Of a stretch of DNA of 64,000 bases, positions 25,604 through 36,386 are shown in pieces. Origin of the DNA: Bin5 sp965220715 (GTDB taxonomy: Bacteria > Chloroflexota > Anaerolineae > Caldilineales > Caldilineaceae). The number at the start of each line of letters is the position of its first letter. Within the stretch, counting starts at the first letter, position 1. Below the pieces are notes generated by a model that was not told where the DNA came from, made no database searches, and saw only the letters and a program-made list of their open reading frames with translations. The translations under genes were made by a program, and so were the position numbers. The DNA lies in NCBI GenBank assembly GCA_965220715.1, contig OZ244843.1:4030001-4094000 (forward strand), given 5' to 3'.

Positions 25604-27492
25604 GAGCAACGCAGGAAGCGGCAGACCGAGGCCTTATGGAGCCGTCTGGAACGGGACGACGGCGCATCCCCCCGCGCCGGCAGCTTGCGGCCTTCGTATT
25701 GGCAGCTTGTTTCCTGCTTTGCGCGTGCTCGGTGACGACGGTCCGCGTGGGAGCCTGGTTCTCAAATAGCATAAATGGCAGCGGAATTGCGGCAACCGAA
25801 AGTGGAGCGGCCGCCGTTTCAGTCTGGCCAGCAAACAGCGCCGAGTTGACAGTGGCCGTTTCACAGCCGATGGCGGCAACACTGAAGGAGCGGGCCGAAA
25901 GCTTCAACAGCCGAAGACTCCGCACAGCTGACGGCGAGTTGATGCGAGTCGAGTTGGTTACGTTGTCTCCTCGAGAGATGGTGCAGGAATCGCTGCGCCA
26001 GCCAGGCTTTCAGGCCTTGGCGCCCGACAGTTCGCTTTGGCTGGGATTGATCGACCGGGGCTGGGCCGAACTGTTTCCGACAGCGCCAGGCGGCCTGACG
26101 GCAAGCCGGGTGGGCCCATCCACGCTCTTCGCCGTCAGCCCAATCGTCATTGCCGCGCATGTTGATGCGGCCCGGCAACTAGGCTGGCCGCAACAGGCGA
26201 TCGGCTGGAAGGATGTCCAGGCGCGGGCGGTCTCCTCGTCTACAGAGTTCAGATGGGGTCATCCCAGCACGGACAGCGCTGCCGGGGTACTGGCGACATT
26301 GTCCGCGTTTTACGCCGGCGCTGGTATTACACGCGGATTGAATGAAGATATCGCGGCTCGGACGGATGTAATTGACTACGTCCGAAAGGTGGAGACAGCC
26401 GCGCACATTTTCGGCCAAGGTGATCGGGCTGTTGCCGGGCAACTGGGGGAGGAAGGCCGCCCACTTCCGGCTGAAGGCTCAAGCAGCGGGGCCCTCGATG
26501 CGTTCGTGGTACAGGAGCAGGCAGTCATCGCCTGGAACCGGTCCTCCGAACGCGAACGCCCGCAGCTGTTGGGCGTGGACGATGACGAACGGCTCCTGCC
26601 GGAGGGAGAGTTGGTGGCTATCTATGCGAAAGAGGGCACGATTTGGGCGGATCATCCCCTGGCTCTGTTGGAATTGGACGGGCGCGCGGGCCCTGCCGTA
26701 ACGCAGAATCAGCGCCGCACATACCGCACTTTTACCAGATTCCTGCTGGAGGAGGAAAGCCAGCTTGCTCTATTGAAGGCTGGTTTCCGACCGGTCGACT
26801 TGACCATCGACCTGACGGTAGCGCCCAGTCCATTTGCCAATAGCGGCACAGTGAACCCCCTCCTGCCGCAGACGCTGTTGCCGGTCCCGTCGGAACCGGT
26901 CATTGAGATGGTGTTAGAGGTTTGGCGCTATACGAAGCGACCTGCCAATATCCTGCTGGTGGTGGACACAAGCGAGTCGATGGAAGGGGCCAAACTTGCG
27001 AAGACGAAGGCTGCTCTGCACGGATTCGTCGCCCAGATTCAGGGAGATCGCGACAGAATCGGGTTGATGGAGTTTGGCTCCGGCGTTAAGCAGTTCGGCC
27101 CTCTGCAACGGTTGGATGCAAGTGGGCGCGGTCACCTGTCCCAGTTGATCGAAAATATGGAGGCAAGCGGCTACACCGGCCTGATCGATGCGGTATGGGC
27201 AGCACATAGTGAACTTCAAGGTGTGGGCGACAACGAAGGCATCAATGCCATCGTGGTGATGACAGACGGCCGTGACAACGACAGTGAATCCCGGCTGCGA
27301 GACTTGAGGCAGGCAGTACAGGAGGCGGGGTTCCCAGTGGCAATCCACACCATCGCGTTTGGGCGCGATGCAGACGGAGCTCTGCTGAGGAATCTTTCCC
27401 GCATCGGCGGCGGCCAGTTCCATCGCGCCGATGAAACCAACTTGGAAGAGTTGTATCGCCACATTTCGACATACTTTCAGCCGACGGGCTGA
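25600..27492 (+). CDS. Lipoprotein with solute-binding-like and von Willebrand A domains
   Basis: 630 residues, starting in the previous stop (ATGA overlap). A hydrophobic segment ending LLCAC (Cys 43) is a lipobox, predicting a lipid-anchored extracytoplasmic protein. Residues about 80-420 are solute-binding-like, paralogous to the preceding gene; about 445-625 form a VWA domain with an intact metal-ion-dependent adhesion site, DTSES near 456, and VVMTDGRDND further on. Such fusions bind ligand or partner proteins in a metal-dependent way. The nearest alternative start is ATG 25636. No transporter component is nearby. Confidence 0.85.
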   Translation: MRATQEAADRGLMEPSGTGRRRIPPRRQLAAFVLAACFLLCACSVTTVRVGAWFSNSINGSGIAATESGAAAVSVWPANSAELTVAVSQPMAATLKERAESFNSRRLRTADGELMRVELVTLSPREMVQESLRQPGFQALAPDSSLWLGLIDRGWAELFPTAPGGLTASRVGPSTLFAVSPIVIAAHVDAARQLGWPQQAIGWKDVQARAVSSSTEFRWGHPSTDSAAGVLATLSAFYAGAGITRGLNEDIAARTDVIDYVRKVETAAHIFGQGDRAVAGQLGEEGRPLPAEGSSSGALDAFVVQEQAVIAWNRSSERERPQLLGVDDDERLLPEGELVAIYAKEGTIWADHPLALLELDGRAGPAVTQNQRRTYRTFTRFLLEEESQLALLKAGFRPVDLTIDLTVAPSPFANSGTVNPLLPQTLLPVPSEPVIEMVLEVWRYTKRPANILLVVDTSESMEGAKLAKTKAALHGFVAQIQGDRDRIGLMEFGSGVKQFGPLQRLDASGRGHLSQLIENMEASGYTGLIDAVWAAHSELQGVGDNEGINAIVVMTDGRDNDSESRLRDLRQAVQEAGFPVAIHTIAFGRDADGALLRNLSRIGGGQFHRADETNLEELYRHISTYFQPTG

Positions 27493-27583
27493 CAGTATTG
27501 AATTCCTCACTCATCGGGTCCAACCCGGTGTTCGCCCGAAACGATTTAGGCATTTCCAACTGCAGCGCTGAGGGGCTGAGATA

Positions 27584-28735
27584 GTGCGAACAAACGCAAA
27601 CGGCTACATCCATTTGTTCGTAGTTTTCCTTTTCGCCGCCCTGGTCTCCGCTTGCAGCGGCGCTAGCGGGAAACCGTTTGCCGGCGAGGCGGTAGTCTAC
27701 GTCGCGGTTCCACTAAGTGGCGTTCGAGCAGATGCGGGACAGTCGGTACTGGGCGGGGCGCGGCTGGCTGCCGAGGAGATCAACAATAGCGGGGGTCTGT
27801 TGGGCCATCGGCTTGTAGTGCTGGCCCTGGATGATGAATCGGACAGCAATGTAGCCCTTGTCAATGTGGAAAGGGTCGGACAGGCTCTCAAGCGGGGAGA
27901 GCGGATCGCGGGTGTAATCGGCCACCTGGACAGTGTTCCAACCTCAGCCGCGCTGCCGCACTATGAAGAAATGGGGCTCTTGCTGATCACGCCATCGGCT
28001 GGAATGCGCGCACTCACGCACCGCGGGCACACATTGTTTTTTCGCGTCAATGCCAGCGACAGCGTGCAGGCCGAAGTAGATGCTCGTTTTCTGGTGGAGG
28101 AGATGAACGCACAGCGCGTTGCCGTTGTCCATGCAGGAACCGAGTACGGCAGCGGCCTGGCTGCGTCAGTGGTTGACAACCTGCGGGCGCTCGGCGCATC
28201 GACAGCGATCCAGTTGGAGGTAGGAGAAGGGCAGCGCGACTTTTCGGAAATGGCGCAGCAGATTCGAATTTCGGAGGCTGATGCTATTTTCTTTGCCGGC
28301 AACGCGAGCGAGGTTCCCTATATTCGCGTCGGCCTGGCTGAGGCGGAGTTGAATCTGCCGATGCTTGCCAGCGACGGCGCGTTTCTGGCTGCTACAATCG
28401 ACGAAGCGGGCGGCGCCGCAGAAGGGATGTACCTGAGCGCCCTTGCTCCCAGCCCGTTTAGGGCAGTTGACTCGGAGTGGATTGAAGCATATCGGGAGGT
28501 TGAAAACCGGGATCCCGGACCGTTTTCGATCAATGGGTACATGGCGATGCAGGCGTTGGCGGCAGGCGTACGCGCCGCCAACTCATTTCAAGGCCATGAC
28601 GTCGCTCAAGCAATCCGCGAGCTTGAGATCGGGACGCTCCTGGGCCCAATACGCTTCAGTGGCAACGGCGATCTGGTCAATGCTCAGGTCTGGATTTACA
28701 GAGTAGAGGAAGGCGAATTTCGACAGATGGATTAG
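27584..28735 (+). CDS. LivK-type amino-acid/amide-binding lipoprotein
   Basis: 383-residue periplasmic-binding-protein type 1 of the branched-chain amino acid (LivK/AmiC) family. Signal peptide with lipobox VSAC (Cys 24); then VAVPLSGVRADAGQSVLGG, GGLLGHRLVVLALDDESD, GVIGHLDSVPTSAALP, and a C-terminal GPIRFSGNGDLVNAQVWIY typical of this family. GTG start at 27584. It follows the VWA lipoprotein by 91 bases in the same direction. There is no LivHMGF membrane or ATPase gene in the neighbourhood, so it may serve as a sensor or work with a transporter encoded elsewhere. Confidence 0.9.
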   Translation: MRTNANGYIHLFVVFLFAALVSACSGASGKPFAGEAVVYVAVPLSGVRADAGQSVLGGARLAAEEINNSGGLLGHRLVVLALDDESDSNVALVNVERVGQALKRGERIAGVIGHLDSVPTSAALPHYEEMGLLLITPSAGMRALTHRGHTLFFRVNASDSVQAEVDARFLVEEMNAQRVAVVHAGTEYGSGLAASVVDNLRALGASTAIQLEVGEGQRDFSEMAQQIRISEADAIFFAGNASEVPYIRVGLAEAELNLPMLASDGAFLAATIDEAGGAAEGMYLSALAPSPFRAVDSEWIEAYREVENRDPGPFSINGYMAMQALAAGVRAANSFQGHDVAQAIRELEIGTLLGPIRFSGNGDLVNAQVWIYRVEEGEFRQMD

Positions 28736-28784
28736 GAAGTCTGGGGCAGAATGGGCACTATCCGTCCGGTCTGCCTGCCCCGCG

Positions 28785-29918
28785 TCAACACACCCCATTT
28801 CCTGCAGCTATCAGGTAGATCCCAATCGTATAGCCGAAATAGAGCACCAGCATAACGGCGCCCTTCCAGCGGTTCATAACATGTGGCGAGGATAGAAGCA
28901 GGAGGGGCGGCAGAATTGCCACCAGCAACATGACAGGGAAGTCGACGCAGCGCATGCTCAAAGGGGCCGGCAAAGGTCGGACCCCGGCGGTTATGCCAAC
29001 GACGGCCATCATATTGAAGAGATTACTGCCTATGAGGTTTCCCAAGGCGATATCCGCGCGCCGGTACAGGATCGCCATAACCGATGCTGCGAGTTCAGGA
29101 AGGCTTGTACCCAAGGCCACCAGGCTCAGGCCAATCACAAGCTCGCTGACACCAAAGTAGCTGGCGATGAAGGTAGCCGAGTCGACGAGCCATTCGGCGC
29201 CGAGTACAAGAACAGAGATGCCGAGCACCACCATGCCAATGTCGCGCAGCAGAAGTGACCTGAAGAGGCCGGAGATGGCGGCCGGCAAGAGTGGATTCCT
29301 GGCCGCGTGTGCGATTCTCTCTTGTGACTGCGCCAGCGAGTCTGCGGAGTTTGTTTCCGCGTCATTGTGGGCATCGGGGGCGTCTGCCTGGGAAGGACTG
29401 ACCGCTGCCTCTCCCCCAATGTATTCAAGCGCCTCGCTTTCTTTTTCCTCGGCAAGCGAGCGGCTGGCTGCGTAACTCCAGTAGACAAATCCGAGCAGCC
29501 CCAAGAAAAGAAGCACACCCTCCCACTGGGCCACCTGCCCATCCCAAGCCATCCATGTAAACAGCAGCGAGACGCCGATCATCAGGGGGTACTCACGTTG
29601 AAGCAGTTGCCGGTCAACCGTGAGAGGGCGCAGCACGGCGATAACGCCAAGGATCAGGGCAAGGTTTGCGATGTTGCTGCCGACGACGTTGCCAATGGCC
29701 AGGTTGGCCCTGGTGCCGCCCTGGAGATTTGCAATCATACTGACGACCAGTTCCGGCAGACTTGTGCCGAACGCCACGACGGTCAGGCCGATCACGACGA
29801 GCGGCACATTCAGGCGCACGGCAAGGCGGCTTGCACCGCGGACAAGAAAATCGGCTCCGCCGGTGAGGAGTGCGAAGCCGACAAGAAAGAGGAGGATATT
29901 GAGAATTAGCGGATTCAT
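28785..29918 (-). CDS. Sodium/calcium antiporter family membrane protein (CaCA, YrbG-like)
   Basis: 377 residues with two inverted repeats of the Na_Ca_ex domain. The alpha repeats are visible: GTSLPELVVSMIANLQG with GNVVGSNIANLALILG in the first half, and GTSLPELAASVMAIL with GNLIGSNLFNMMAVVG in the second. About ten hydrophobic segments flank an acidic central loop (about 150-200) rich in Glu, Asp and Ser. It exchanges cations, usually Ca2+ for Na+ or H+, across the cytoplasmic membrane. It converges with the LivK gene and lies just downstream of miaB on the minus strand. Confidence 0.92.
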   Translation of the reverse strand: MNPLILNILLFLVGFALLTGGADFLVRGASRLAVRLNVPLVVIGLTVVAFGTSLPELVVSMIANLQGGTRANLAIGNVVGSNIANLALILGVIAVLRPLTVDRQLLQREYPLMIGVSLLFTWMAWDGQVAQWEGVLLFLGLLGFVYWSYAASRSLAEEKESEALEYIGGEAAVSPSQADAPDAHNDAETNSADSLAQSQERIAHAARNPLLPAAISGLFRSLLLRDIGMVVLGISVLVLGAEWLVDSATFIASYFGVSELVIGLSLVALGTSLPELAASVMAILYRRADIALGNLIGSNLFNMMAVVGITAGVRPLPAPLSMRCVDFPVMLLVAILPPLLLLSSPHVMNRWKGAVMLVLYFGYTIGIYLIAAGNGVC

Positions 29919-29999
29919 ATAGGAGGGAGTCGGAAGGGCCGGAGCCCGCTTGAAGGTTTCATCTCAGCGCGTGCGCACTTTTCCAACTATGGCGTGCGT

Positions 30000-31565
<1,566 letters not shown>

Positions 31566-31686
31566 AGGCTCTCCTTCAGCGGGCAGCGCCAGCAATTGCC
31601 CCCTGAGAGTCCTTCATACAGCGGGTCATCCATAGCGTTACATTCACGCCATTCAGGGTCCATTTTAGCGAGGATTGGCCGGTTGG

Positions 31687-33294
31687 TCAAGAACTCGGGT
31701 CAGCCCGGCGGGTTGAGAGTGAACTCAGAAGCTGCTCCTGGAGCGCCCACAGGCTCTCGCTGACGGAGACATGATACGGCTGCGGATTGATCAGCCGGCG
31801 TATCCCATTATCGAGTCTGGCCACATCTGCGCGGCGTGATGCCCGGCTCTGCTCGATGGAGGGCCTTTCGCGCACAAGCCGCCCGTTGGCCAGCACATCC
31901 AACAGCAGCGGTTCGATGTGGGAGATCCGCTCGGCGGCCAGTGTCCTGCGTTTGGCCCGTTCACGCGGATGGCGAAGTGTCAGGGCCAGCTGGTCATGTC
32001 CCTTAATGGGGCCGCGATGGCGCCGGGCAATTTGCCAGTCTTGCTCCGGGTCTTCATCTTCGAGTGTCAACAGGTCGGCGGTAGCACGGCCGCGCATGTC
32101 GTATATTCGCCAGGCCCGCTTACTGCCTGGAATTGCCGTCTTGCCAGGATCCTCCGAGACTTTGATCGCCGGCTGCCAGCCTGGGTCGCCCTGCAGACTG
32201 ACCAGCTTATAGACACCCCCCAGGGAACTGTCACCTGCAGAGGTGATCAGGCGGGTGCCGACGCCGTATACGAGACGGCGGATAATGCTGTCCGCGTCCA
32301 ATCCGTAGTGCGCCGCCTCTTGGGCGATCTGTGATTTGATCTCCCGAATTATCAACTCGTCCAGTTCATTCGACAGCACGATCGACGCGTCGGGGAATCC
32401 GGCATCGTCCAGCATCTTGGCAACATGCGTACTCAAAAATGCCAGATCGCCGGAGTCCAGACGCACGCCGACAGGGGTATGCCCCTTCTGCCTCAGCGTC
32501 TCAAAGACGCGTATCGCGTTGGGCACGCCGCTCGCAAGCGTATCGATCGTATCCACCAAGAGTAGACACTCATCCGGGTAGACCTCGGCGTAGGCCTGGA
32601 ACGCGTCCAGTTCTGTCATGCCCTGGGCCAGGAATGCTTGTACGAGCGAATGGGCGTGCGTGCCTTTGGGTGAGTAGCCCAGCAGGTGGGAGATGCCGGC
32701 GTTGGAGGAGAAATCGGCGCCGCCGATCAGAGCCGCACGCGTGCCGGCGTTGCCGCCGCGGTCGTGGGCCCGGCGGACGCCGAATTCGAGTACCAGCGCG
32801 TCGCCGGCGCTTTCGCGCAGGCGGGCCGCTTTGGTGGCGATGAGCGTCTGGTAGTTGAGAATATTCAGCAGCGGCGTTTCCAGTATCTGGGCCATGGCCA
32901 GTGGGCCGCGCACCATCGTCAGAGGCACGTGGGCGTGGACCACCCTTCCTTCAGGAATAGCTTGTAGAGAGATACCGTCATAGTTGCCGTTTGCGCCCAG
33001 CCAGGCCAGGAAATCGTCGGCAAAAAGCCTGCGCCCTGTACGGGATGTCGTTCCCCGCATCAGTTCGATTTCCGTTGCGCCAAAACGGGAGGTCTCCATC
33101 CAATCGAGCAGCCAGTCCAGCCCGGCGTTTACACAGAAGCCGGCTCGGTGCGCGCCGTAATCCGGGTATTGACGAAAGAAGTGGTCAAATTGGGCCTGCT
33201 TTTCGTGCATTCCGAGGCGATAGTACAACTGCGCCATGGTCAGTTGATACTGATCGGTGTACAGAATGCCTTCAGCTGTGGAACGGAAATTCAT
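31687..33294 (-). CDS. pncB: Nicotinate phosphoribosyltransferase
   Basis: 535-residue NAD-salvage enzyme joining nicotinate and PRPP. Visible are the N-terminal YTDQYQLTMAQLYYRLG, the conserved FGVRRAHDRGGN block, LLVDTIDTLASGVPNA, GVRLDSGDLAFLS, and a YGVGTRLITSAGDSSLGGVYKLV phosphate-binding region. The size and these motifs match the long bacterial PncB. ATG at 33294. It lies only 9 bases after the extended stop (33304) of the radical SAM gene if the in-frame UGA is decoded, so the two would be tightly packed. Confidence 0.94.
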   Translation of the reverse strand: MNFRSTAEGILYTDQYQLTMAQLYYRLGMHEKQAQFDHFFRQYPDYGAHRAGFCVNAGLDWLLDWMETSRFGATEIELMRGTTSRTGRRLFADDFLAWLGANGNYDGISLQAIPEGRVVHAHVPLTMVRGPLAMAQILETPLLNILNYQTLIATKAARLRESAGDALVLEFGVRRAHDRGGNAGTRAALIGGADFSSNAGISHLLGYSPKGTHAHSLVQAFLAQGMTELDAFQAYAEVYPDECLLLVDTIDTLASGVPNAIRVFETLRQKGHTPVGVRLDSGDLAFLSTHVAKMLDDAGFPDASIVLSNELDELIIREIKSQIAQEAAHYGLDADSIIRRLVYGVGTRLITSAGDSSLGGVYKLVSLQGDPGWQPAIKVSEDPGKTAIPGSKRAWRIYDMRGRATADLLTLEDEDPEQDWQIARRHRGPIKGHDQLALTLRHPRERAKRRTLAAERISHIEPLLLDVLANGRLVRERPSIEQSRASRRADVARLDNGIRRLINPQPYHVSVSESLWALQEQLLSSLSTRRADPSS

Positions 33295-33303
33295 GGGCCC
33301 GGT

Positions 33304-33339
33304 TCAGCCGACCAACTGGTCGGCGGTAGGCTCCGCTCA
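33304..33339 (-). promoter_or_regulatory. UGA(Sec) codon and candidate bacterial SECIS hairpin
   Basis: On the minus strand the UGA at 33339-33337 is followed in frame by GCG GAG CCT (Ala-Glu-Pro) and a perfect hairpin GCCGACC-AGTT-GGTCGGC (33324-33307) with its loop about 20 bases after the UGA, the position expected for a bacterial selenocysteine insertion element. The next in-frame stop is UGA at 33306-33304. There is no U-tract, so the hairpin is not an intrinsic terminator. Whether it binds SelB needs testing. Confidence 0.7.
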
Positions 33340-34848
33340 ACAAAACCAGTGTTCGGTAAGGCGCGGCGGCCGGGGAATGTAGGAGGAAGGAGTTGGCAAG
33401 TCTGGTGCAAGGCGACCCGCAGATTTGTAGGCGGCGCATTCGATTTGGTGAAAGGTGACATAGGGATTGGCTCTTTCTCCAGCAGGGACCGGCAAGTTCC
33501 TTTCACTGTCGCCAGACGGGGCTTCGGCTTCGTCTTGGCCTGCCAATTCGGCGATTTTGGCAACCTTCCGTTGGAGCACGTCCATGCGGGGGTCCGGGTG
33601 CAGCCAGCGGTAGGTGAAGTTGGCCGCGTCGAGGGTACCCTGCCATTCATGGGCGTCATCGTCGGTAAGCAGGGCGCTCCCCGGCGGGACCAGCATTCGA
33701 ATCGAGAGTTGGACGGCCGGCACGTGCGGTATCAGTCGCTGGCTCCGAATCCAGTGCAGCATGAAAAGGTAGTCGTCCAAGCTGGTCCAGGGCGTAAAAG
33801 GCATCCAGGTAGGCTGGATCGAGACACCGGCCTCGTTCACAACGGCAATCGCGTCCTCCATTTGTTGGCGGGTGTGGCCCTTTTGCAGACGGGAGAGCAC
33901 GCGTTCGCTGGTTGATTCGAAGGCCGAGACGACGAAAGATGCGCCACATTTTGCGAGGTCCGGCATAAGCTGCCGATGTTCCAGAATGTGTTCCACCTTC
34001 GCCGTAAAATTGAAGCTCACCTGGGGGAAGGCACTATGCAGGACCTGGGCCACCTTGCGGGCATGGCCTGGCCCGTTCAGAAAATCGGGATCGCCAAATG
34101 TGATATGACGTGCGCCTTTCTCAACTTGCTGGGCGATATCGGCTAGAACGGTCTCGACCGGTACAACGAAGAAGCGACCACGGTAGACCGGCACAACCGG
34201 GCAGTGGCGGCAGGTGTGCAAACAGCCGCGGCTGGCCTCTACGTAGCCAGCAGGGTAGGCTACAGAATCTTCCGCGGTTGCGCGGTAGTTATCTGCCTTG
34301 TTACCTGACTGCGGGGCAGACTCGGGCACATAGTGGGCGTATTCGTCCAGGGACGGCAAGGTAGTTCGATCTGGCAGCGGCAGGGCCAACCGGGCCAGAC
34401 TGGGCGATGATTCATGGTGCAGCGTAGTAAGCCCTGGCACATTTGCCGGTGATTGGCCTGCGGCGAGAGCCTGCGCCAGGTCAACCAGGACAGACTCCGC
34501 TTCCCCAGCTACAACCGAATCGGCAATCGCTCTCTCACCGTTCCCGTTCTGCAGCAGGTAACCGCGGTTTAGCCAGGCGTACAGCCCGAAGAAGCAGAAA
34601 TGCGCCGCGGGATTTGCCGCGCGAGCCTGCCGGGCTGCATCTACACCGATGCGCAGGGCTGTATGCATTGGCACGGAGAAGGCGATCAGACCGGCGCTTG
34701 ACAATTGGGGCGCCGGCAAGGCTTCCACAGACAGGTCCGCGGTTGACGCGTCAAGGTCGGAGGCACGCAGGGCTGCCAGCGGCCAAGCCAGGTTGAGAGG
34801 CTGGTGACCAAGTTCGTAGCAGGAGAGCAATAGAGTTGAGAATTTCAT
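33304..34848 (-). CDS. CUAEP-tail radical SAM protein, probable selenoprotein (UGA read-through)
   Basis: B12-binding/radical SAM protein. Conventional translation ends HWFC-stop at 33337, but reading the UGA as selenocysteine gives C-U-A-E-P-T-A and ten more residues. This is exactly the tail after which the CUAEP/CCAEP radical SAM family is named. CLHTCRHC near residue 206 is the cluster-binding CxxxCxxC; PAGYVEASRGC, TFGDPDFLNGP, TAKVEHILE and MPFTPWTSLDDYLFML are family blocks. The start at ATG 34848 (MKFSTLLLS) fits the family's N-terminus; an earlier in-frame start at 34875 is less likely. With read-through it is 514 residues, Sec at 504. Substrate unknown. Confidence 0.85.
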
Positions 34849-35262
34849 CGGCGCTATGTCGAATGCGGCCACCAAGGGCCGCGACCGAAGGCAACGATGT
34901 CAGTTACACCTTTCGATTCGGCCGCGCCTGGATTATATCCTATACATCCTGATTCGCACTAGCGTAAGACCTCATCATCTGTTTGGGGGCGCTGCTTGTG
35001 TCCGTATTCTTTCGAGAATCTGAAACAGGAAAGGGGCGGGACGAAAAGCTCCCGGCGCCAGGAACGCCTGGTTGACCTACGGGATGCAAACGCGAGGGCG
35101 CATTCGTTACTCATTCGCTGTGCTTTCTGATATGCTTATGCTGGCTGCCGCCCGTGTTTCGTACCTGTGGCATCCTTCCTTATCCAGACCAAATGACGCG
35201 GTCGCTCCCGAACTTGGGCGGGCTGTATCAGCGTACAGATTTCTCGCAGAAAGGAAATTGAA
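34849..35262. other. Gap between divergent radical SAM and Gfo/Idh genes
   Basis: About 410 bases of divergent promoter region. A short open frame from 35072 has no recognised content and overlaps the Gfo/Idh start in another frame. AAAGGAAA at 35251-35258 is the ribosome binding site of the downstream gene. No hairpin or clear promoter hexamers stood out. Confidence 0.4.
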
Positions 35263-36375
35263 ATGGCAGAGTCAGAGTCAGAGTCAAAGGCAACGAATCG
35301 ACCAGGGACGACAGACGGACAACAGAATGGAACTTCCGATGAGCCGCTGCGGATAGGCATCAGCGGATTGGGTCGAAGCGGCTGGGGCATCCATGCCAAC
35401 GTTTTGGCCCAGATCGGTGAGAAATTCAGAGTCGCGGCTGTATGTGATCCCGACCCCGTCCGCCAGGAGGAGGCGATCGACCGGTTCGACTGCCTGGCCT
35501 ACTCGAGCATAGACGAGATCATCGCTGACAAGGCGGTTGAGCTGCTCGTCGTTGCAACGCCCAGCCAGCTGCACGTGAGCGACGTTTCGGCGGCGTTGCG
35601 AGCGGGCAAGCATGTCATTGTCGAGAAACCGATGGCCCCGACGTTGGAAGGTGTAGACGAGATGATCGCTGTCGCCGAAGAGACCGGGATGCTTCTGACC
35701 GTCAACCAGAACTATCGCTATCATACAGATTTCCTGAAGGTAAAGGAGGTTGTCGATTCTGGTGTGTTGGGCCGCGTCGTGCAGATGCGAATCACTGGCA
35801 ACGGCTTTCGCAGACGCTGGGACTGGCAGACGCTCAAGCGATACGGCGGCGGCGACCTGAACAACAAGGGCGCACATTCCATCGATTGGGCGATTCACTT
35901 TTTCGACGATCCCAATCCGGAGATCTTTTGCCAGATGGAGACGACACCCCTATTCGCAGGGGACGCAGAGAGCCATGTCAAGTTGGTCATCAAACCGAAC
36001 GACGGCCCCGTTATCGACGTGGAGATGACGAACTGCTGCGCCTATCCCCAGGACGCGTGGCTCGTCATGGGAACGCAGGGAACGCTCGTAAGCGCAGACC
36101 GGCGAGAGATTCGCTGGAAATACTTCGACCCGGAGGAAGCGCCGCCACTGGTGTTGGACACGAAGCCGACGCCGGATCGCAGCTACAACAGTGAAACGTT
36201 ACCGTGGAAAGAAGAAATTTTCACACCCGAGTTCAGCTTCTTTACGGGCATGTTCTCTCTTTACGAAGACATTTTCACTACGATCCGGACGGGGGAACCG
36301 GCGGCGATATCCGCGGCCAGTGTGCGGCGCCAGGTGGAGATTCTGGAGCGTTGTCGCGAAATCAGTCCGGTCTGA
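35263..36375 (+). CDS. Gfo/Idh/MocA family oxidoreductase
   Basis: 370-residue NAD(P)-dependent oxidoreductase. The N-terminal ~28 residues are an unconserved Ser/Glu-rich leader encoded by a short GAGTCA repeat; the Rossmann domain starts RIGISGLGRSGWGIH, and the conserved EKPMAPT (catalytic Lys) follows near residue 126. The C-terminal alpha/beta domain has RRRWDWQTLKRYGGGDLNNKGAHSIDWAIHF (His in GAHSID). AAAGGAAA precedes the ATG. Substrate is probably a sugar, inositol or derivative. It converges with the dioxygenase gene after 11 bases. Confidence 0.9.
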   Translation: MAESESESKATNRPGTTDGQQNGTSDEPLRIGISGLGRSGWGIHANVLAQIGEKFRVAAVCDPDPVRQEEAIDRFDCLAYSSIDEIIADKAVELLVVATPSQLHVSDVSAALRAGKHVIVEKPMAPTLEGVDEMIAVAEETGMLLTVNQNYRYHTDFLKVKEVVDSGVLGRVVQMRITGNGFRRRWDWQTLKRYGGGDLNNKGAHSIDWAIHFFDDPNPEIFCQMETTPLFAGDAESHVKLVIKPNDGPVIDVEMTNCCAYPQDAWLVMGTQGTLVSADRREIRWKYFDPEEAPPLVLDTKPTPDRSYNSETLPWKEEIFTPEFSFFTGMFSLYEDIFTTIRTGEPAAISAASVRRQVEILERCREISPV

Positions 36376-36386
36376 GGTCGGCCTGC

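Noticed and set aside
33148..33915. Plus-strand 255-codon frame spanning pncB and the radical SAM gene
   Set aside because: Antisense to two well-supported genes, with no recognisable domain.
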